From: Pythium myriotylum
Lineage: Eukaryota; Oomycota; Peronosporomycetes; Pythiales; Pythiaceae
Reading direction: 5' to 3'
Length of the DNA: 64,000 bases
Assembly: GCA_023091665.1 (NCBI GenBank)
Contig: JALJCQ010000012.1
Span: 3,162,001 to 3,226,000 of the forward strand
The position numbers and the translations under genes were made by a program. The notes under the pieces were generated by a model. The model saw only the letters and a list, made by a program, of their open reading frames with translations. It was not told the DNA's origin and searched no databases. This document shows, piece by piece, positions 22,860 through 35,005 of the stretch (within the stretch, counting starts at the first letter, position 1; the number at the start of each line of letters is the position of its first letter).

Positions 22860-24182
22860 AGTTCTGGCAGTTGACCGGAAGTGCGCACTGTTGGGAATTA
22901 TGGGCGAAAGGCACAATACTCGGCACTGTAAGAATCGCCGACCGTCGTCGACTAGCCCTTGCTCCGACACTCCACCGTGCATCAGTTCAACTGCACACAA
23001 TACCGCAAAATGCTGCCAGAACTGGCACTCCTCCCTCAATCAATTTTAAAAGGCGCCAGATCAATTAGCACACGGCCGTTTATCATGGGCCAATCCAATT
23101 CCGATAGAGGGTGGATTTGACGTGAATGGTTCACAGCATTTGGCACAAGTGGTTGACATGGTCAACAGCTGCGGTGGTTTTAGGCCATTTCGAATCATAC
23201 CGCAGTCACGGCTACAGCTCCACCCTACGAGCGCGTTCAAAGCACACCATGTCGATGTATCAGTTCTAAGCCGTGTAAAATTCTGTGAGTGGTAGACCTA
23301 CTCAGGTCTCACCCATCAGTTCTCGGCGAAGGACCTCCGTCGAATTGCAGTCGAACAAAGCATGCTAAGAAGCTCATGGTCAGCGGGAGCGGCAGAAAGT
23401 CACCGTAGCACGAGGAGGTAATCATTGAGTGGATCAAGGAGCGGCGAGGAAGCTACAAGGTCGTCCGTGTTATCAGCATCGTCGCTAGTGTAAAAAGCTG
23501 CTGCCGGACGTGACTGAGATCAAGAGCACTGAGGACAGACACGCACGGCGCATCAAATTCATGCGTCATCGCAAGCTCACCATCAACAAATGATTCGACG
23601 AACACGTCATGTTGGATAGGATCGATAGAGTGTGGCAGTACGTAATGACGGGGTCGGCGGTGCTACTGCGGGGCAGCCTCAAGGTGCACAAGTGTGAAGC
23701 TATCCAGCAGCACCTCGCCGATATTGTACTATCAGATAATAGGTCCCCGCGGTCTGCACATTGTTAGCCCAGCCGTTGAACGTTTCCCCTCCAAACACCG
23801 CTAAAGAAAAGTGCGACGATATGCGCAAGCGAGTGATCCACATTCTTCTCAAAAGAAAACCCAACGATGTTTTTTTGCCCGACAAACTGTGTGAGAGTGG
23901 GGAAATCAAACTTCCTCTTGGTCAGGCATCGTGCAATGCGAGAACGATCTTACACCCTCCTTTTTTGAGACGAGAAAGGAAAATAAGAATTCTGGTCGAA
24001 GCTATTTCAACGATTCGAAGCATCTTATTGGCTCTGCCCAAAGCCATTCGCAACCTCACACAGAGTGACCCGTGGGCCTTGGAGAGGAAAACACCCACGG
24101 CGACATTCTATAGTGCACTACGCCTACCAGTTAATTCTAAGAATGCCTGTCGATAATATCTTGCATACTTGAAACGCAGCGG
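22860..24182. other. Unassigned stretch
   Basis: No gene is supported. The longest frame (23761-24156, + strand, 131 codons) has no recognisable motif. Confidence 0.5.
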
Positions 24183-24961
24183 ATGGAGGCCACAAGCGAA
24201 AGGACGACTACTGGGAAAGTCCGCTTCTGTGCTTCAACTCCGGTCCATACGACTCAGTCGATTCCGCTAGCGGGACTGAAAGTAAACCTTTCCAAGAGTG
24301 TCGTCGCTTTCTTGACGACAAGGGCAAAACGAGCTACAGCTGCGGACAGAGCGTATACGGTGGCAGATAATTACCAGGATTCTCGGGGCACAGGTAGTAA
24401 CTCACTATCACTGGCGGCCATTTGGGGCATGTCATTGCAGAATACCACATCCCCCTGGCCGAACACCTCCAATTTACATCTGCGCATCAAGCGCCTCCGC
24501 AATATTACTTTGCCTCAGTTCCTGTACATAGCGAGACACCTCTGACCGAGCCAACCAGTGTGCACCGCTGGGAAACGCAGCTGGATTGCTTCACATAGGT
24601 TGTCACGTTTGGAACGAAAAGCGACGGAAGCGTGCGTGGATATCCAGCCTCGTAGTCCAACAACTCGTCTATGAGGGCGTCCTAAATGCTCTAAATCTCC
24701 GCCACGGGCTCCAGTCTCTTGAGCCTTGCGACGGCCGAGCGGTTGGTTGCCCCATACTCTTGCTCCCAAGAACAGATTGCCAATATCTCCCTTCAAGCAC
24801 AAGGCACTGTGCGTATCCACACCGGCCCAGGCTGTAAGGCCTTCATCGATGGTTGTGGAAATGCTACCGACCTCACTCGAGTTCTGGTACGATTTTGAGC
24901 AGTATCTGGTCCCAAAGTCCGGCCAACAGAAAGCCATAGTCATCGGGCCCGCAAACCCCAA
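24183..24961 (+). mobile_element. Possible LINE C-terminal relic
   Basis: The plus frame from 24183 contains GLKVNLSKSVVAFLTTRAKR, which resembles the segment soon after the active site of LINE reverse transcriptases. A second plus frame around 24600 reads NEKRRKRAWISSLVV, which resembles a downstream block of the same family. The pieces are in the expected order and distance but in different frames, and the active site itself is missing. Confidence 0.3.
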
Positions 24962-25366
24962 CGACCAGCTTAGACCCTCTCAGTCGTGCACGATAAATGA
25001 GCAACACTACTGCACAGGATTTCTTTTAACCTAACCACAAGGAAAACTAAGTTGGGCCTGCGTCCCAAGCCAGAATTTTTCCAGGACGAAAAGAAAGACA
25101 AAAAGGTGTAAAATTCCTCTTAGAACCGTTTCCGAAAACTACCACTTTCCCGCGACTATATCGCAAAAGGTCACACAGTTTTAGTCGTCATATTGAGGCG
25201 ATATTGGACTGGATAATTCCGGCTTGGTGATGCTTCTGATCGAAGCGACAGGTGCGCGAAAGGTCGTTGTGCAGGTTTGACGGTTGTTTAGGCCTCATAA
25301 TCTGGAAAGAATCGAGTGCTGTGGGCCCACAGCGGCTAGATCACTTCATCGATCCCTCCGAACAAG

Positions 25367-25388
25367 CCCCCCCCCCCCCCCCCCCCCC
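25367..25388 (+). repeat. Poly-C tract
   Basis: An uninterrupted run of about 22 C at the left side of the second MULE-type element. Confidence 0.9.
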
Positions 25389-26837
25389 GACTACGTCGGC
25401 GCGTGTTCACCGGCGCCCACAGGAACTCTCGCGGTACGGTCCTTGCGTTGCGTGTGAATCCTGGCCAGCGTTGCTCACGTCCTGGTTGTGTAGAATGGAG
25501 GCTTTTGGGCACGTTGAGCCCATCCGTGCGCCTGGTACGGCTGATTCAGCACAGGCTGGCCAGGATCGGACTCCAACCACTCCATCTCGCCGTAGTCCGC
25601 GCATTGAGGCCCTCCAAAACCAGCCGCCAACCCCTTGGCAGCTGGCGCACATTGAAATGGAGGAGGCGTTTGTTCGTCGTGTCTCGCCGCGAGTTGGCGC
25701 ATCTACATCCGCCGCTGAATCAGCCGGATTGTCTGGGGCCCCCGAACGCGCTCCGCCTCTCGTGCTATTCGTGAGCATGGTCATAAGCGCCGCGTTTCGC
25801 CGCATGAAGAGGAACGCGTTGGAAGTCGCGCTGACAAACAAGGCGAAAAGCAGGATCAGGGCCACAGCGATTCGGAAGGCGCTGACGCCAAGGAAGAAGA
25901 TGGTGACAGTGACGAAAGAAAGCTGACGAAGAAGAGGATGCAGAGGATCAAGACGAGGAGGCGTCGAGCGACGAAGACGGCTGCAATGAAGAGGGTCGCA
26001 ATCCTCAAGAACTCCTTGTTGAGTTGTCGGTGGAGCCAGGCCGTGATCATGTGGTCGACACTTTGGACTGGACATGTGACTGCGAGTTCTCCAAGACCAT
26101 GCGACTTCCGTGTCGGCACGCAATGGCGTGGCGTCGGTCAAATGACCAACGAGTCATCCCTCTGAAGGCTATTGATGTTGGTAAGTTCCGTCCAGGACTG
26201 AAACATGGACTGTCTATACTGAGTTTGCCGTGTGTGTCTAGCTGGCAAAGAGCAGCAGCCGTCCCAGTACCAGTGCACACATTCACGTTCAATCGCGGCA
26301 TCACTATCAGCAGTCCAGTGGATGTCGTCTTGCGGAATGCAGACCTATCTACACCTCAGTGAGCTCTCCGATATTGACGATCCTCAAGAATTCCACTCTT
26401 TCGTCGAGTTTCTCCTTGCCCAGTTCAGGAACGTGCGGCAGCGGAAGCGCGTTGGAGTTGTCACTAAGGCTGGCCATGCAGAGTCTCCGAGATCCACGTC
26501 GCTGGAGCTATTCCAGCTCTCGCAGGCGAATAGTCTGTATTCGGTAGAGGTCGGAGACGTTCCAGCACCATATCCCCAAACCCGCTTCACTGGTGTGCAA
26601 CGACGTGTGTAACGACGAAGAACAGGATTCTGGTCAAGGTGAGTATGATCCTGTGCAGATCCTGGGAGTGATCCTGTTGCAATCCTGGTATACTGACTAA
26701 AGCGATGATGACGAAGACAGGGCATCGAGACGCGGTTCAAAGGTTGTGTCCGGCGAAAACGACGTGGACAGGGTACTCTCGCCGACGATACATGGCAATT
26801 CTGGCAATGACAGTGCTTCGGGGGACAGTGACACACG

Positions 26838-28205
26838 ATGCCGTATCAAGGTGAACCAGAAGCGAAAAAAACGGGCCGCCCCAAGAAAAACAAGGCTGCT
26901 GAGGTCGCGCAACAGCGACAAGACCGGATTCGGTTTAATGCCTTCGGGCGTGACCGAATTCTTCGCGGAGAGGTCACGATGGACCAGATCGTTGCATCTC
27001 TTGAGGACGAGAAGCCATCTTTGGCTGAAACGAAGCAACGACTCTCCGGCATTCACGAGCGGCACCATGAAGTGAAGCCACGCGGTGTCAAGTACATGCG
27101 CCTCCCCAACCCGACGTTGAACCAGGACATTTTCTTCATCTTGCCCCCCCCCCCCCCCCCCCCAAGCTGCTCGCTGCGTGTGTCGAGAAGTTCCCTTCAA
27201 CGCTTACTCAGAGGCAATATCTGTCGATACCCCATCAGAGTCCAGCTCGAGGCGGTCATCTCGTCAGTCATCTACAGCTGCTTCTACGGAACGGGTTCCA
27301 GGCGATCTTCTCGTCAATCCTCTGCTGCTACTGAGCCAGGCACTAGACGATCGCCCCGCCACTTCCAATCCACTAATATCACAGGAGTAGAGGTTGTCTC
27401 TATTCCACAGCTGGGGATCTATTCGCGACTCCAGATCGAGATCATGCGCATCGTCGAGAGTATACTAAACATGTGCGAGAGCGGTGAGAAGTTCATGGTG
27501 TGGCTGAAGCAGGCTGTCGCCTCCAAGGTTCCAGCTGCTCTTCAAAGGAAGACCATCTCAATCGCGGACGAGTTCGCAGCCACGTATCCGAAGACGCTCA
27601 TACCAGGACTTCGACAGATGCCAGACTACACCTACGCCTCGTTGTACTGTTTGCGGCCCCCAGCGTGGCTCAACGACGGTGTGATCCAAGCGTTCTGCGA
27701 GCGTTTGTCGAACGCACATAGCCATGTCCGGTGTGGCGGCTTGGTGAGGCACGCCAAGACCTGGGCTGATGGTCGGCTAAAGAAGCAGTTCCTTCCGACT
27801 GCGGCCATGTTGATTCCGAGTCTAACTCTTGGAGAAGGCGTTTCGTTCATCATTATTCCAGTGAACTTCGGCAATTTTCATTGGGCGGGCGTCTATATTG
27901 ACATCGAGAGGAAGGAGGTGTTATTCTATGACTCGCTGAACCTACGGAACGTCCACAAGCACCTGAGTGAGTTTGCCATGAACTTGATAGACGAAGAAGA
28001 CTCGCCGTTCTCTGGGTTTACAGCCGTCGACGTCAAGACACCTGTGCAGCAAGATGGGCATAGCTGTGGGCTCTTTGTATGTCTCAAATTCTGGTGGAGG
28101 GTCGATTCATCCCTCTCCAAGGACGTGCCTGCGGCAGGTTTGACCACACGACGCCTCGAGCTACTCCACTTTGTGTTACGTGGAACTAAGATCAAGCAGG
28201 ACTGA
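26838..28205 (+). CDS. Ulp1/SENP-like protease, MULE-associated
   Basis: This 455-codon frame parallels the protease part of the 13-18 kb element. GRPKKNKAAE and a LEDEKPSLAETKQRL helix come first, then a run of Pro from a poly-C tract, a low-complexity Ser/Arg region, and the C48 domain. The catalytic His is in GNFHWAG, the Asp in LFYDSLN and the Cys in DGHSCGLF, so the triad is complete. Just after the C-tract a neighbouring frame (KLLAACVEK) matches the first copy better than the listed frame, so the C-run has probably shifted the frame and residues of about 100-180 are doubtful. Upstream parts of the gene are broken, so expression as an active protein is uncertain. Confidence 0.6.
   Translation: MPYQGEPEAKKTGRPKKNKAAEVAQQRQDRIRFNAFGRDRILRGEVTMDQIVASLEDEKPSLAETKQRLSGIHERHHEVKPRGVKYMRLPNPTLNQDIFFILPPPPPPPSCSLRVSRSSLQRLLRGNICRYPIRVQLEAVISSVIYSCFYGTGSRRSSRQSSAATEPGTRRSPRHFQSTNITGVEVVSIPQLGIYSRLQIEIMRIVESILNMCESGEKFMVWLKQAVASKVPAALQRKTISIADEFAATYPKTLIPGLRQMPDYTYASLYCLRPPAWLNDGVIQAFCERLSNAHSHVRCGGLVRHAKTWADGRLKKQFLPTAAMLIPSLTLGEGVSFIIIPVNFGNFHWAGVYIDIERKEVLFYDSLNLRNVHKHLSEFAMNLIDEEDSPFSGFTAVDVKTPVQQDGHSCGLFVCLKFWWRVDSSLSKDVPAAGLTTRRLELLHFVLRGTKIKQD
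27144..27163 (+). repeat. Poly-C tract inside protease frame
   Basis: A run of about 20 C replaces the site where the first copy reads LLPQQLLDK. It gives a poly-Pro stretch and an apparent frame change. Confidence 0.9.
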
Positions 28206-28209
28206 CAGA

Positions 28210-29744
28210 TATGGTTGATAAGTCCACAAATCTACACTGTTTGAGCCTTGTTACACCTTTGCATTTAATGAGACGTCTTAATGGTTGTCACTCGTATCAA
28301 CACACCAAATTAGACAGAAGCCGATCTCATCCTTTTCATGTCGGATGCTACTCGTGATGGTGAGACCAATCGCATTAGCTCACATAGATAGACAGAAAAA
28401 TATCGACCACGTTGTCCATGACGAATCCAGGACTGGCCAGGACCGAACCGGGACCCGACGATGAGACTTCGTTACACCTCAACAAGCTGCATGGCTGGCC
28501 CATCCCCCCTGCATAATCCACTGAACACACCATTAGTCACATCAATGCGCTGAGCTGAGAGCGGAATGGGGTACAAACCCTACAGAGTTTCGCTGACCGT
28601 GCCATTTGCTCGCTGCTTAGACGAGCATGCTATTGCATCGAGGATGGGGTTCCTCCTACACTATAGGGACATTAGAACTTAAGTATCTGTGCTAAATCAG
28701 CACACGTACCGTTCCTTACCATCCGGCGCAACGCAGAAGCTGGCAAAGACTGACAAGGCCGGCGCAGGCGGTGCGCTTCACACAAGTGAGGCAGGCACAC
28801 TTCCTGCGCCTCGTAGCCGCAGCAGGGTTGTGTCGCAAAGATCAGCGAATAGAAACGGCGCGAACAGACGGTGTTCGCGGCACCATCAACATCGCCGCGA
28901 CGGCTTCTAACGCGCGCTACTTGCGAAACTTTGGGCGGCCCGACGCCGCCGGGACTACCACCAGCACATGCGCCTTTCGAGGCTCTGGACGGCGCGACGA
29001 CGCCGCATCGCTGTGGCTGCAGGGTCACGATCTTGGGTGTGCTGGGTCCGGCGCGGCCAGCGCCTGGTCGTCCTGTGACTCGGCGTCGGTCCTCCTTTGC
29101 AAGTGACTTGAGAGAAGTCGCTCTAATGAATTGACAAATGGATCGTTCAAGTAGAAGTTGAATTGAGTGCGATTCATAAGTGATTCTCCATACTACTCGA
29201 CTGCGTGAAATCTTTCGACCACGTCCTCTTGTTTTCAAAAAAAATATTTCTCTACTTGTTTGAAAACTGATCAATCTTTCCATAAATTTCATCGAGTTTG
29301 CCAGGTTTGGTCAGAAATGGACACATCCTGCTCAAGTCTTAGATTGTTCGTGTTTTGGAAGTCCTGGGCAGTAACACTGTCCACGATAAATTTGTCTTTC
29401 ATCCCGCGTTCTTTCCGCGATCATATTTAAAGTTAAAAGCCTGTGGTGCCAGTTCGTATTCAAACGCACACAAACTTAGGGGGTACCGTGAGCCCACCGA
29501 CTCCACGGAGATTATGGAACTTACACACTCGGCAGCGTGGGACTCCGGGACCACCGCGAAGCTACCCTATCCCTAGTGGAAATGCCACTCCTGCGGCGGA
29601 ATAGAAAACAGCACCACGGGCGTTGAGAGACCTTCAGGGTATTGCTGCAGCTTCGACCACAGGAGGCGAGTAGCTACCATCTCGACATTTTTGATAGTAA
29701 CAGGGCCCAATTACGGCGATCACGGAAACGCCAGGGCCGGGAGT
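28210..29744. other. Unassigned stretch
   Basis: A GC-rich part (28730-29100) has open frames on both strands (up to 206 codons on the minus strand), but none resembles a known family and codon content is equivocal. Nothing else was seen. Confidence 0.45.
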
Positions 29745-30109
29745 CCAATATCCAGAGTTTCTCCATGGTACTATAAACGGAAACAGCGTATCAAATCTCT
29801 TTTTCGTATTCCACACCATAACATGATACAGAAATATGTGGCTGGGGAACCCTGCTTATGGTGATTCATGAGGGATGAGAAAATCTCTACGATTTGATAG
29901 CAGTGACCTGCAATCTTGTATGTCTTCATACATCGATAATCAACAGGAAAGCATGAGTGTTGGGTAAGAAAATGTTCCATGACAGTATTGCGAGATTCAT
30001 TTCCCCGCGGAAGCAGATAATTTTTGACACACTACCGTAAAGTGGACCCTTACGGCTCACATCTGAAAACATTCTGAGAACGTAGGTGAGTAATCAAACT
30101 CTCACATTA

Positions 30110-30179
30110 CATTTGCGTGCGCGTGTGGTGATTTTGATTACTGGTGAGTAATCAGAATCACCACACGCGCACGCAAATG
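30110..30179. repeat. Near-complete palindrome, 24-bp arms
   Basis: Arms 30110-30133 and 30156-30179 are perfect inverted copies. The spacer is itself mostly palindromic (TGATTACT ... AGTAATCA). It lies inside a block of about 0.5 kb present only in the left half of the mirror-image locus. Confidence 0.9.
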
Positions 30180-30684
30180 CAAATCACGCTAACTCAAAGT
30201 CCCGCTTCATACACAACAGCACAAAGCACACAACGAGCTAAAATACTACATGCACACCGTAGGTCTATAGAGACTGTGACAATCACATACGAATTTTTGG
30301 ATCACCTATTGATCATTTTCAACTATCCTGCTGGGTTTCCCAGCCACAAGCTCGCCGCAGGCGGTTGCACCACGAATAGGTGTAACGAGTACTTTTGCCG
30401 GCTCATTCTGAGACAGATCAGATTCTGAGCTAATTGGAGCGGTTACGACTCCGGGGCCTGGTTAACCCTTTTGGCCGAGTCGTTTAACCGTCTCACATTC
30501 AATATACTGCCGAAAATCAATACTATGTTTACCGTATCATACCTCCGTAAATATCGTAAAGTAGTGACCAAGTGTACCCATTGCACTGCAAGTGAGCTTG
30601 GGTTCACTTTGCCACAGTTGAACCCAAGCCCATGCCTTAAGTCTTCAAGTTGGGAGGCTGCTTCCACTTCACAATTCGACGAGA

Positions 30685-32105
30685 ATGTCGCCGACGACCC
30701 GAGTTCTCACGGCTGCCACGCTCGCAGCGAGCCTTTTGTTCGCCGCGGACGCCCAGTTGTTCCTCGTTGGCTCGGGCGGCCGAGCACCGCGGCAGCCCCG
30801 ATCGTGTCGACTGCCCATCCTTGGAGGTGACTCGGCGGCATCATCGGTCTAGCCAGTGGATGAGACGTCAAACCTGATAGCTTCTGGTAGTCCTCTAGCG
30901 CCTTTAAAAGCAAGTGGTGAGCGGGGACGTGCGAAGTGTTCAGCAATTTGATGGCTATCTCTACGCGCGACGCTCGGCAGGAGTCTTCGAAGCAGTGTAG
31001 GCCTAGTCCAAAATCTGGGTTGTGAAAAAGGTACGTCGTCGTGCTTGGCGGAAGCCGTAGAACTTGGCGTGCAACACGCTGAACCAACTTGTCAACATGG
31101 GACGTGCGCGAGATAACTGAGCTCAGTTGGATGCGATACGTCAGCCTTGGGAGCCAGACGCACTGAACAATGTAACGGAGCTCGCAGAGAGTCGATTTCG
31201 CCTTGCAGATGCGGTGCGCTTCCATCTTCAAGCGTCGCCAGAGTGGATCTATCGTGTTATTCCACATGTCGGTAGAGCTTTGGGCCTTGGATAATTCCCA
31301 AACGCTTGAGCCCGCAGTGAGGGCTGGTGGACACCATGGCTCTTGGCATGCTCTTTCCGTCCGCCAACATCACCGGTGGCCCTGGTCGTGGTCGCCCTGG
31401 TCTGACGCTGAGCAGAAGTAAAAAATAATTTTTTAAAATAGGTTAGAAAAGACTTCGCAGCGCCAAAACCCCCTCCCGTACCGGTAATCCCCCTGAAAGT
31501 GTTTGACACGCTGGCTCTGTGGCTGATGGCTGCGTGCGATGTTCCAACGTCCACAATATCGTCCACTAACACAATTGATGCAATTGGAGTCGCCTGCCCT
31601 TCTTGTGAGTGTCTGGGCTGGACCGCTCCTGGGCCTAGGGCTTGTCGCTCTAATAACACATCCATGTAGTAGCTGATGTGCCGGATGGAGAGGGCCGACC
31701 CCTGGCAAGCCCGAATTCGCGCAGCCCTGGTGCTACCCACCCAAAATCCGTCCGGACGTCAATAGCTCCAGCCGACAGAAAGGCCGTAAGGATCCGGAGG
31801 AGGACCGGGGGGACACCCAGCCGCTGATAGACATATGTCATCACCCATCGCGGCATTCGGTCGTAGTCATGTACCGCGACAACTGCGACTTCAAGGACCA
31901 GAACGACATCTACTGGGTAGCGGCACCAGCGTCTCAGTGCGGTGACCTCTGCGCGGACGATCCGCGGTGCAAGCACTGGGCCTGGGAAGGTAGCACGTGC
32001 TGGATGAAGGGCGGCACCACTGGCACAATCTCATTTCCGGAAGGCATCAACTGCGGCTACGTCAGCGGCCGCTTCCCGTTTTTGGACTTCCCCGGACCAA
32101 TATAA
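30685..32105 (+). pseudogene. PAN/Apple-type secreted protein, split by insertion
   Basis: This copy is nearly identical to the gene at 41729-42076. The first 33 codons (signal peptide, then QLFLVGSGGR) end at about 30782. The rest (from VMYRDNC at 31866) resumes in the same frame and runs to the TAA at 32103-32105. About 1.08 kb of foreign LINE-type sequence separates the halves. The six Cys of the module remain, but the two-residue GG near Cys 81 of the intact copy is absent. Translation would read into the insertion after codon 33, so this copy is disrupted unless the insertion is spliced out, for which I see no clear sites. Confidence 0.85.
30783..31865 (-). mobile_element. LINE reverse-transcriptase fragment inserted in Apple-type gene
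   Basis: On the minus strand the insert reads DRMPRWVMTYVYQRLGVP, GWVAPGLR, then QGSALSIRHISYYMDVLL and a VDDIVDV segment at the place of the RT active site, followed downstream by WNNTIDPLWRRLKMEAHRI and a long LINE-like C-terminal part. Frameshifts separate the parts. It lacks an endonuclease, the early RT motifs, a poly-A tail and a visible target duplication. It therefore looks like a captured fragment and not a normal target-primed insertion. Confidence 0.75.
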
Positions 32106-32642
32106 AGGATGGCGCACCGGAGCGCGATACAGGACGGTGTACGCAATGTCACACAATACAATGAACCTACTCGAACGAAATAATTAATCGATTTTACTGG
32201 TAGTGTTTCATAGAATATGAAATATGAAAGCCCAAGCACACTTAAATGAATGTTTGTCAATGCTATGCGTTTTTACGTTTGGTGAGTCTTTCACTTAATC
32301 ACTCTTGCTTTCAAATCTGTCCATATTTTGTGGCGGTATATTGTTCAATGCAGGTAGGTTTAATAAGTATTTGGGGGGTATATATAATTTTGAAAATGTC
32401 ATGTACCTGTTGAATTTTATCTGAGCAGTGGAATAGTGGCTGTGCCGTTGACGATACTCTATCTACAGAGAGGTTTTATCAAATGTTGGCTACGCATTTT
32501 GCGACATCGTCTATTGCAATCTACTGTACTGCTATGTAGCTGAGAGGGTAATTTGTTGTTGAGTAGTGTTTTTTAGGGAGGGTTATCAGTTTCTAGGTTG
32601 CAATGGGTTGCATATCATTGAGCCCCTCTTGGCCCGCGCATT

Positions 32643-33611
32643 TTAGTTCGAGAGTAGCTCGAGCGAGGCCTTGACATCGGCCTTGCCCACGTTATCGCTC
32701 GCCCACACAATGCTGGTCGCAAAAACCATGAGCAGCTTGAGGATCCAGATCCACCGATTGAGCTGCATCTTGCCGGTCTTGCACGCGTCACAGGAAGGCG
32801 AATAATCGGGCGCCACGCATCCTCCTTGCGCTTCCAGTCTCAGCACATCCTCGAGCGACTTTCCCTTGGCAAACTGGAGCAGCTCTTGAGCGTACACGCG
32901 GTAGAGAAAGTCCGTATTCATGGGCGGCTCGTTAGTCTCGCCGCACTGCCTGCAGCTCTTGAGTTCCATGAGGTTCATCTGGAAAAGCAAGTGCGCGAGA
33001 CACTGCGGCTCGCACACGATCGCCGACGCGTCTTCCACACGTCGACTGTGAGAGCTCGTCCTGGGACAGAAACTGCTGCCCGCGACGCAGCGTGAGCATG
33101 CGGTTGAACGTGTCCCAGTGGAGAGCGTCGAGAATGGCCTCGAGCATCTCGGTCGCGTCGTTCATCACGATGACCTGGAACGTGTCGCCGAGCGCGAAGC
33201 GCACGCGGTCGACGTCCAGCACGGGCTCCTCGCCGAACTGATACATGATGAAGATCTGCTCGAGCTCGTGGAGAAGACACGAGCCGCTCGCGGCGCTCGC
33301 CTCTGCGGCCTTGGTGGGCTTGCCGCCGAAGCGGTGGTGCAATGCGTGGCCGCCCGTCGAGATGAGCACGCGGCACGCGCGCAGGTGCCAGAGAGACCGC
33401 GACTTGATCATGCCGCGCGCCGACGTGAGCGCCGCGCCGGGATTAACGCGAGCGCGACCGCGAAGGAGACCACGACGAAGACGCCGGTCGTGAGCAACGC
33501 GAGCAGGGCGCGGGCGACGGCAACGAGCTGAAGGCGCGTTGTGGTCATCGCCCCGTGCACGACCGCGCGAAGGCGCTGACGGTCGAGGTCGCTCGTCTCG
33601 TACGCGCTCAT
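32643..33611 (-). pseudogene. Ubiquitin C-terminal hydrolase-like gene, broken
   Basis: The order of segments matches USP/UCH-related proteins: SLWHLRACRV, a GSCLLHELEQIF helix, FQVIVMNDATEMLEAILDALH, then CLAHLLFQMNLMELKSCRQCG and a VWASDNVGKADVKASLELL end. A membrane-like segment precedes the domain (33540-33430). Where active enzymes have the Cys box (NxGNTCF) this copy reads NPGAALTS, so the nucleophile is absent. Two one-base frame changes are needed (near 33445 and near 33050). It may descend from an already inactive USP-like protein or have decayed after insertion here. It lies in a block of about 2.5 kb missing from the right half of the mirror-image locus. Confidence 0.6.
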
Positions 33612-35005
33612 GCTCTCTGATGTCGTGCGCGCGGGGTCGATGCTCTAATCGAGTGAACAACCTCCACTGTCGCTCACACGAAGAGATCTCCCATATAGCT
33701 TCTAGCCGTGGGTCCCCATGGTGCGACAGCTTTGGTGTATCCCTTTGTGAGCATGACTGGGTGGTGGCATCTGACGGTTTGAATGAGCAAACTAACTGTG
33801 GGTTGTTGGATGGGCGATATTGAGACATTGTTATGGACCACGCAGGTGCGGCGGTTGGTGTGAAGTCTTGGTGTGGGCATTGATGTCGTTTCACATCTGA
33901 GAGGGGTGACCATTTGCCCCTTCACTGTATCTACTACCAAGTCCGGACCAAATCAGACCCAGGTCCAAAAAACCAACTGGGTATTTCATCCCCAACCGCC
34001 CCGATACAGGGGTATTGAACAGTCGTGTCCACCTGCCACTCGTCATACCTCTGGAAAGTTTTGACCTTGTATAATTTGTGTAAGGAGTAGCCTTGTGGTC
34101 TTTAATCCCACAGAAAACGACGACGTCATCTCATCCAGCAGTGTGGGAGAGACGATGTCGTTTGGTGAACAAATTCGGACGCTGTGTCGGTTTCGGAGAC
34201 GAATCCGACCATGCGTCGAAATAACAGCAAAAATCGACTCTGATGGTGGAAACCAAATCCTGCTCACTTTCGAAATCTCCGTCAACCCAACAGGCAGCGT
34301 GTTGCCCTCTCCCCGGAACCTCAGTCATACCAGCTGCGACCGAATTGAAATCAAGCACAGGTACCTCGATCCCTGCTAGTGGTTGAAAGCGATCCCTGCG
34401 AAAGCGAGTGAACACGGTGCCAGAGCGAGTGTCGGTTTTGCGCATGAAAAAGACGATAGCCGGTGGTGAGACTTTAAAGTCGCTTCGGACAGTAGGTCTT
34501 CGGATCGGAGCATGACGGAGGATCTCTATACCAGTGCCCAAAACCAGTCTGACCTGCAGGCATCAGTCAACAGAGTGATCGCGAAGCATGCTGCCACCAG
34601 TGTTTTAACAAATTAGCCTAGTTGGGTTTTGTGCGGGTTAAAACCATAACACTACCAGCCCACAGCCCTGGCGGAATTTCATCTCGTGCGTTGGGAGTCA
34701 AAATTGCAGACAATGGACAGTGAGGTCAAAATCTTTGGATGTCTAGACGGAAGTAATAGTAACATCTCTGTCGAAGATTTGCCGAAAATGGGTTTGTCAA
34801 CACGTGCGTGTAGCTCAGTTCACTCGCAGAGCGATGCGTGTGACGATGTGATGGCGCCTTCTTCAAAATATTCTGTTAGAACCGAAACGTTGCCCTCGAT
34901 TCATCCAAACTCGAGTATCTCGGACAAAACAGATTCGAACGTGTTACATCAGATTTATCTCAACTCTGGATCGATCACAGGCCATCTAGAAATTCACTGC
35001 ACACT

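Larger units (their letters stand above)
25900..28205 (+). mobile_element. Second MULE-Ulp1 element, truncated
   Basis: This is a plus-strand relative of the 13-18 kb element that keeps only the C-terminal third of the transposase. An acidic stretch (about 25920-26000) is followed by a SWIM finger (WTCDCEF ... LPCRHAMAW, 26070-26130), the shared linker (FRNVRQRKRVG and NSLYSVEVG, 26420-26560), the GRPKKNK basic stretch (about 26870) and the Ulp1 domain (27400-28200). Several frame changes separate the parts. I saw no transposase core and no matching terminal repeats. Confidence 0.65.

Noticed and set aside
28672..29292. 206-codon minus frame in a GC-rich stretch
   Set aside because: Competing frames on both strands, no motif, no start context and no paralog in the window.
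34800..34860. tRNA-like word GTAGCTCAGTT
   Set aside because: The surrounding sequence cannot form acceptor, anticodon and T arms; it is part of the diverged flank shared with 41470-41520.
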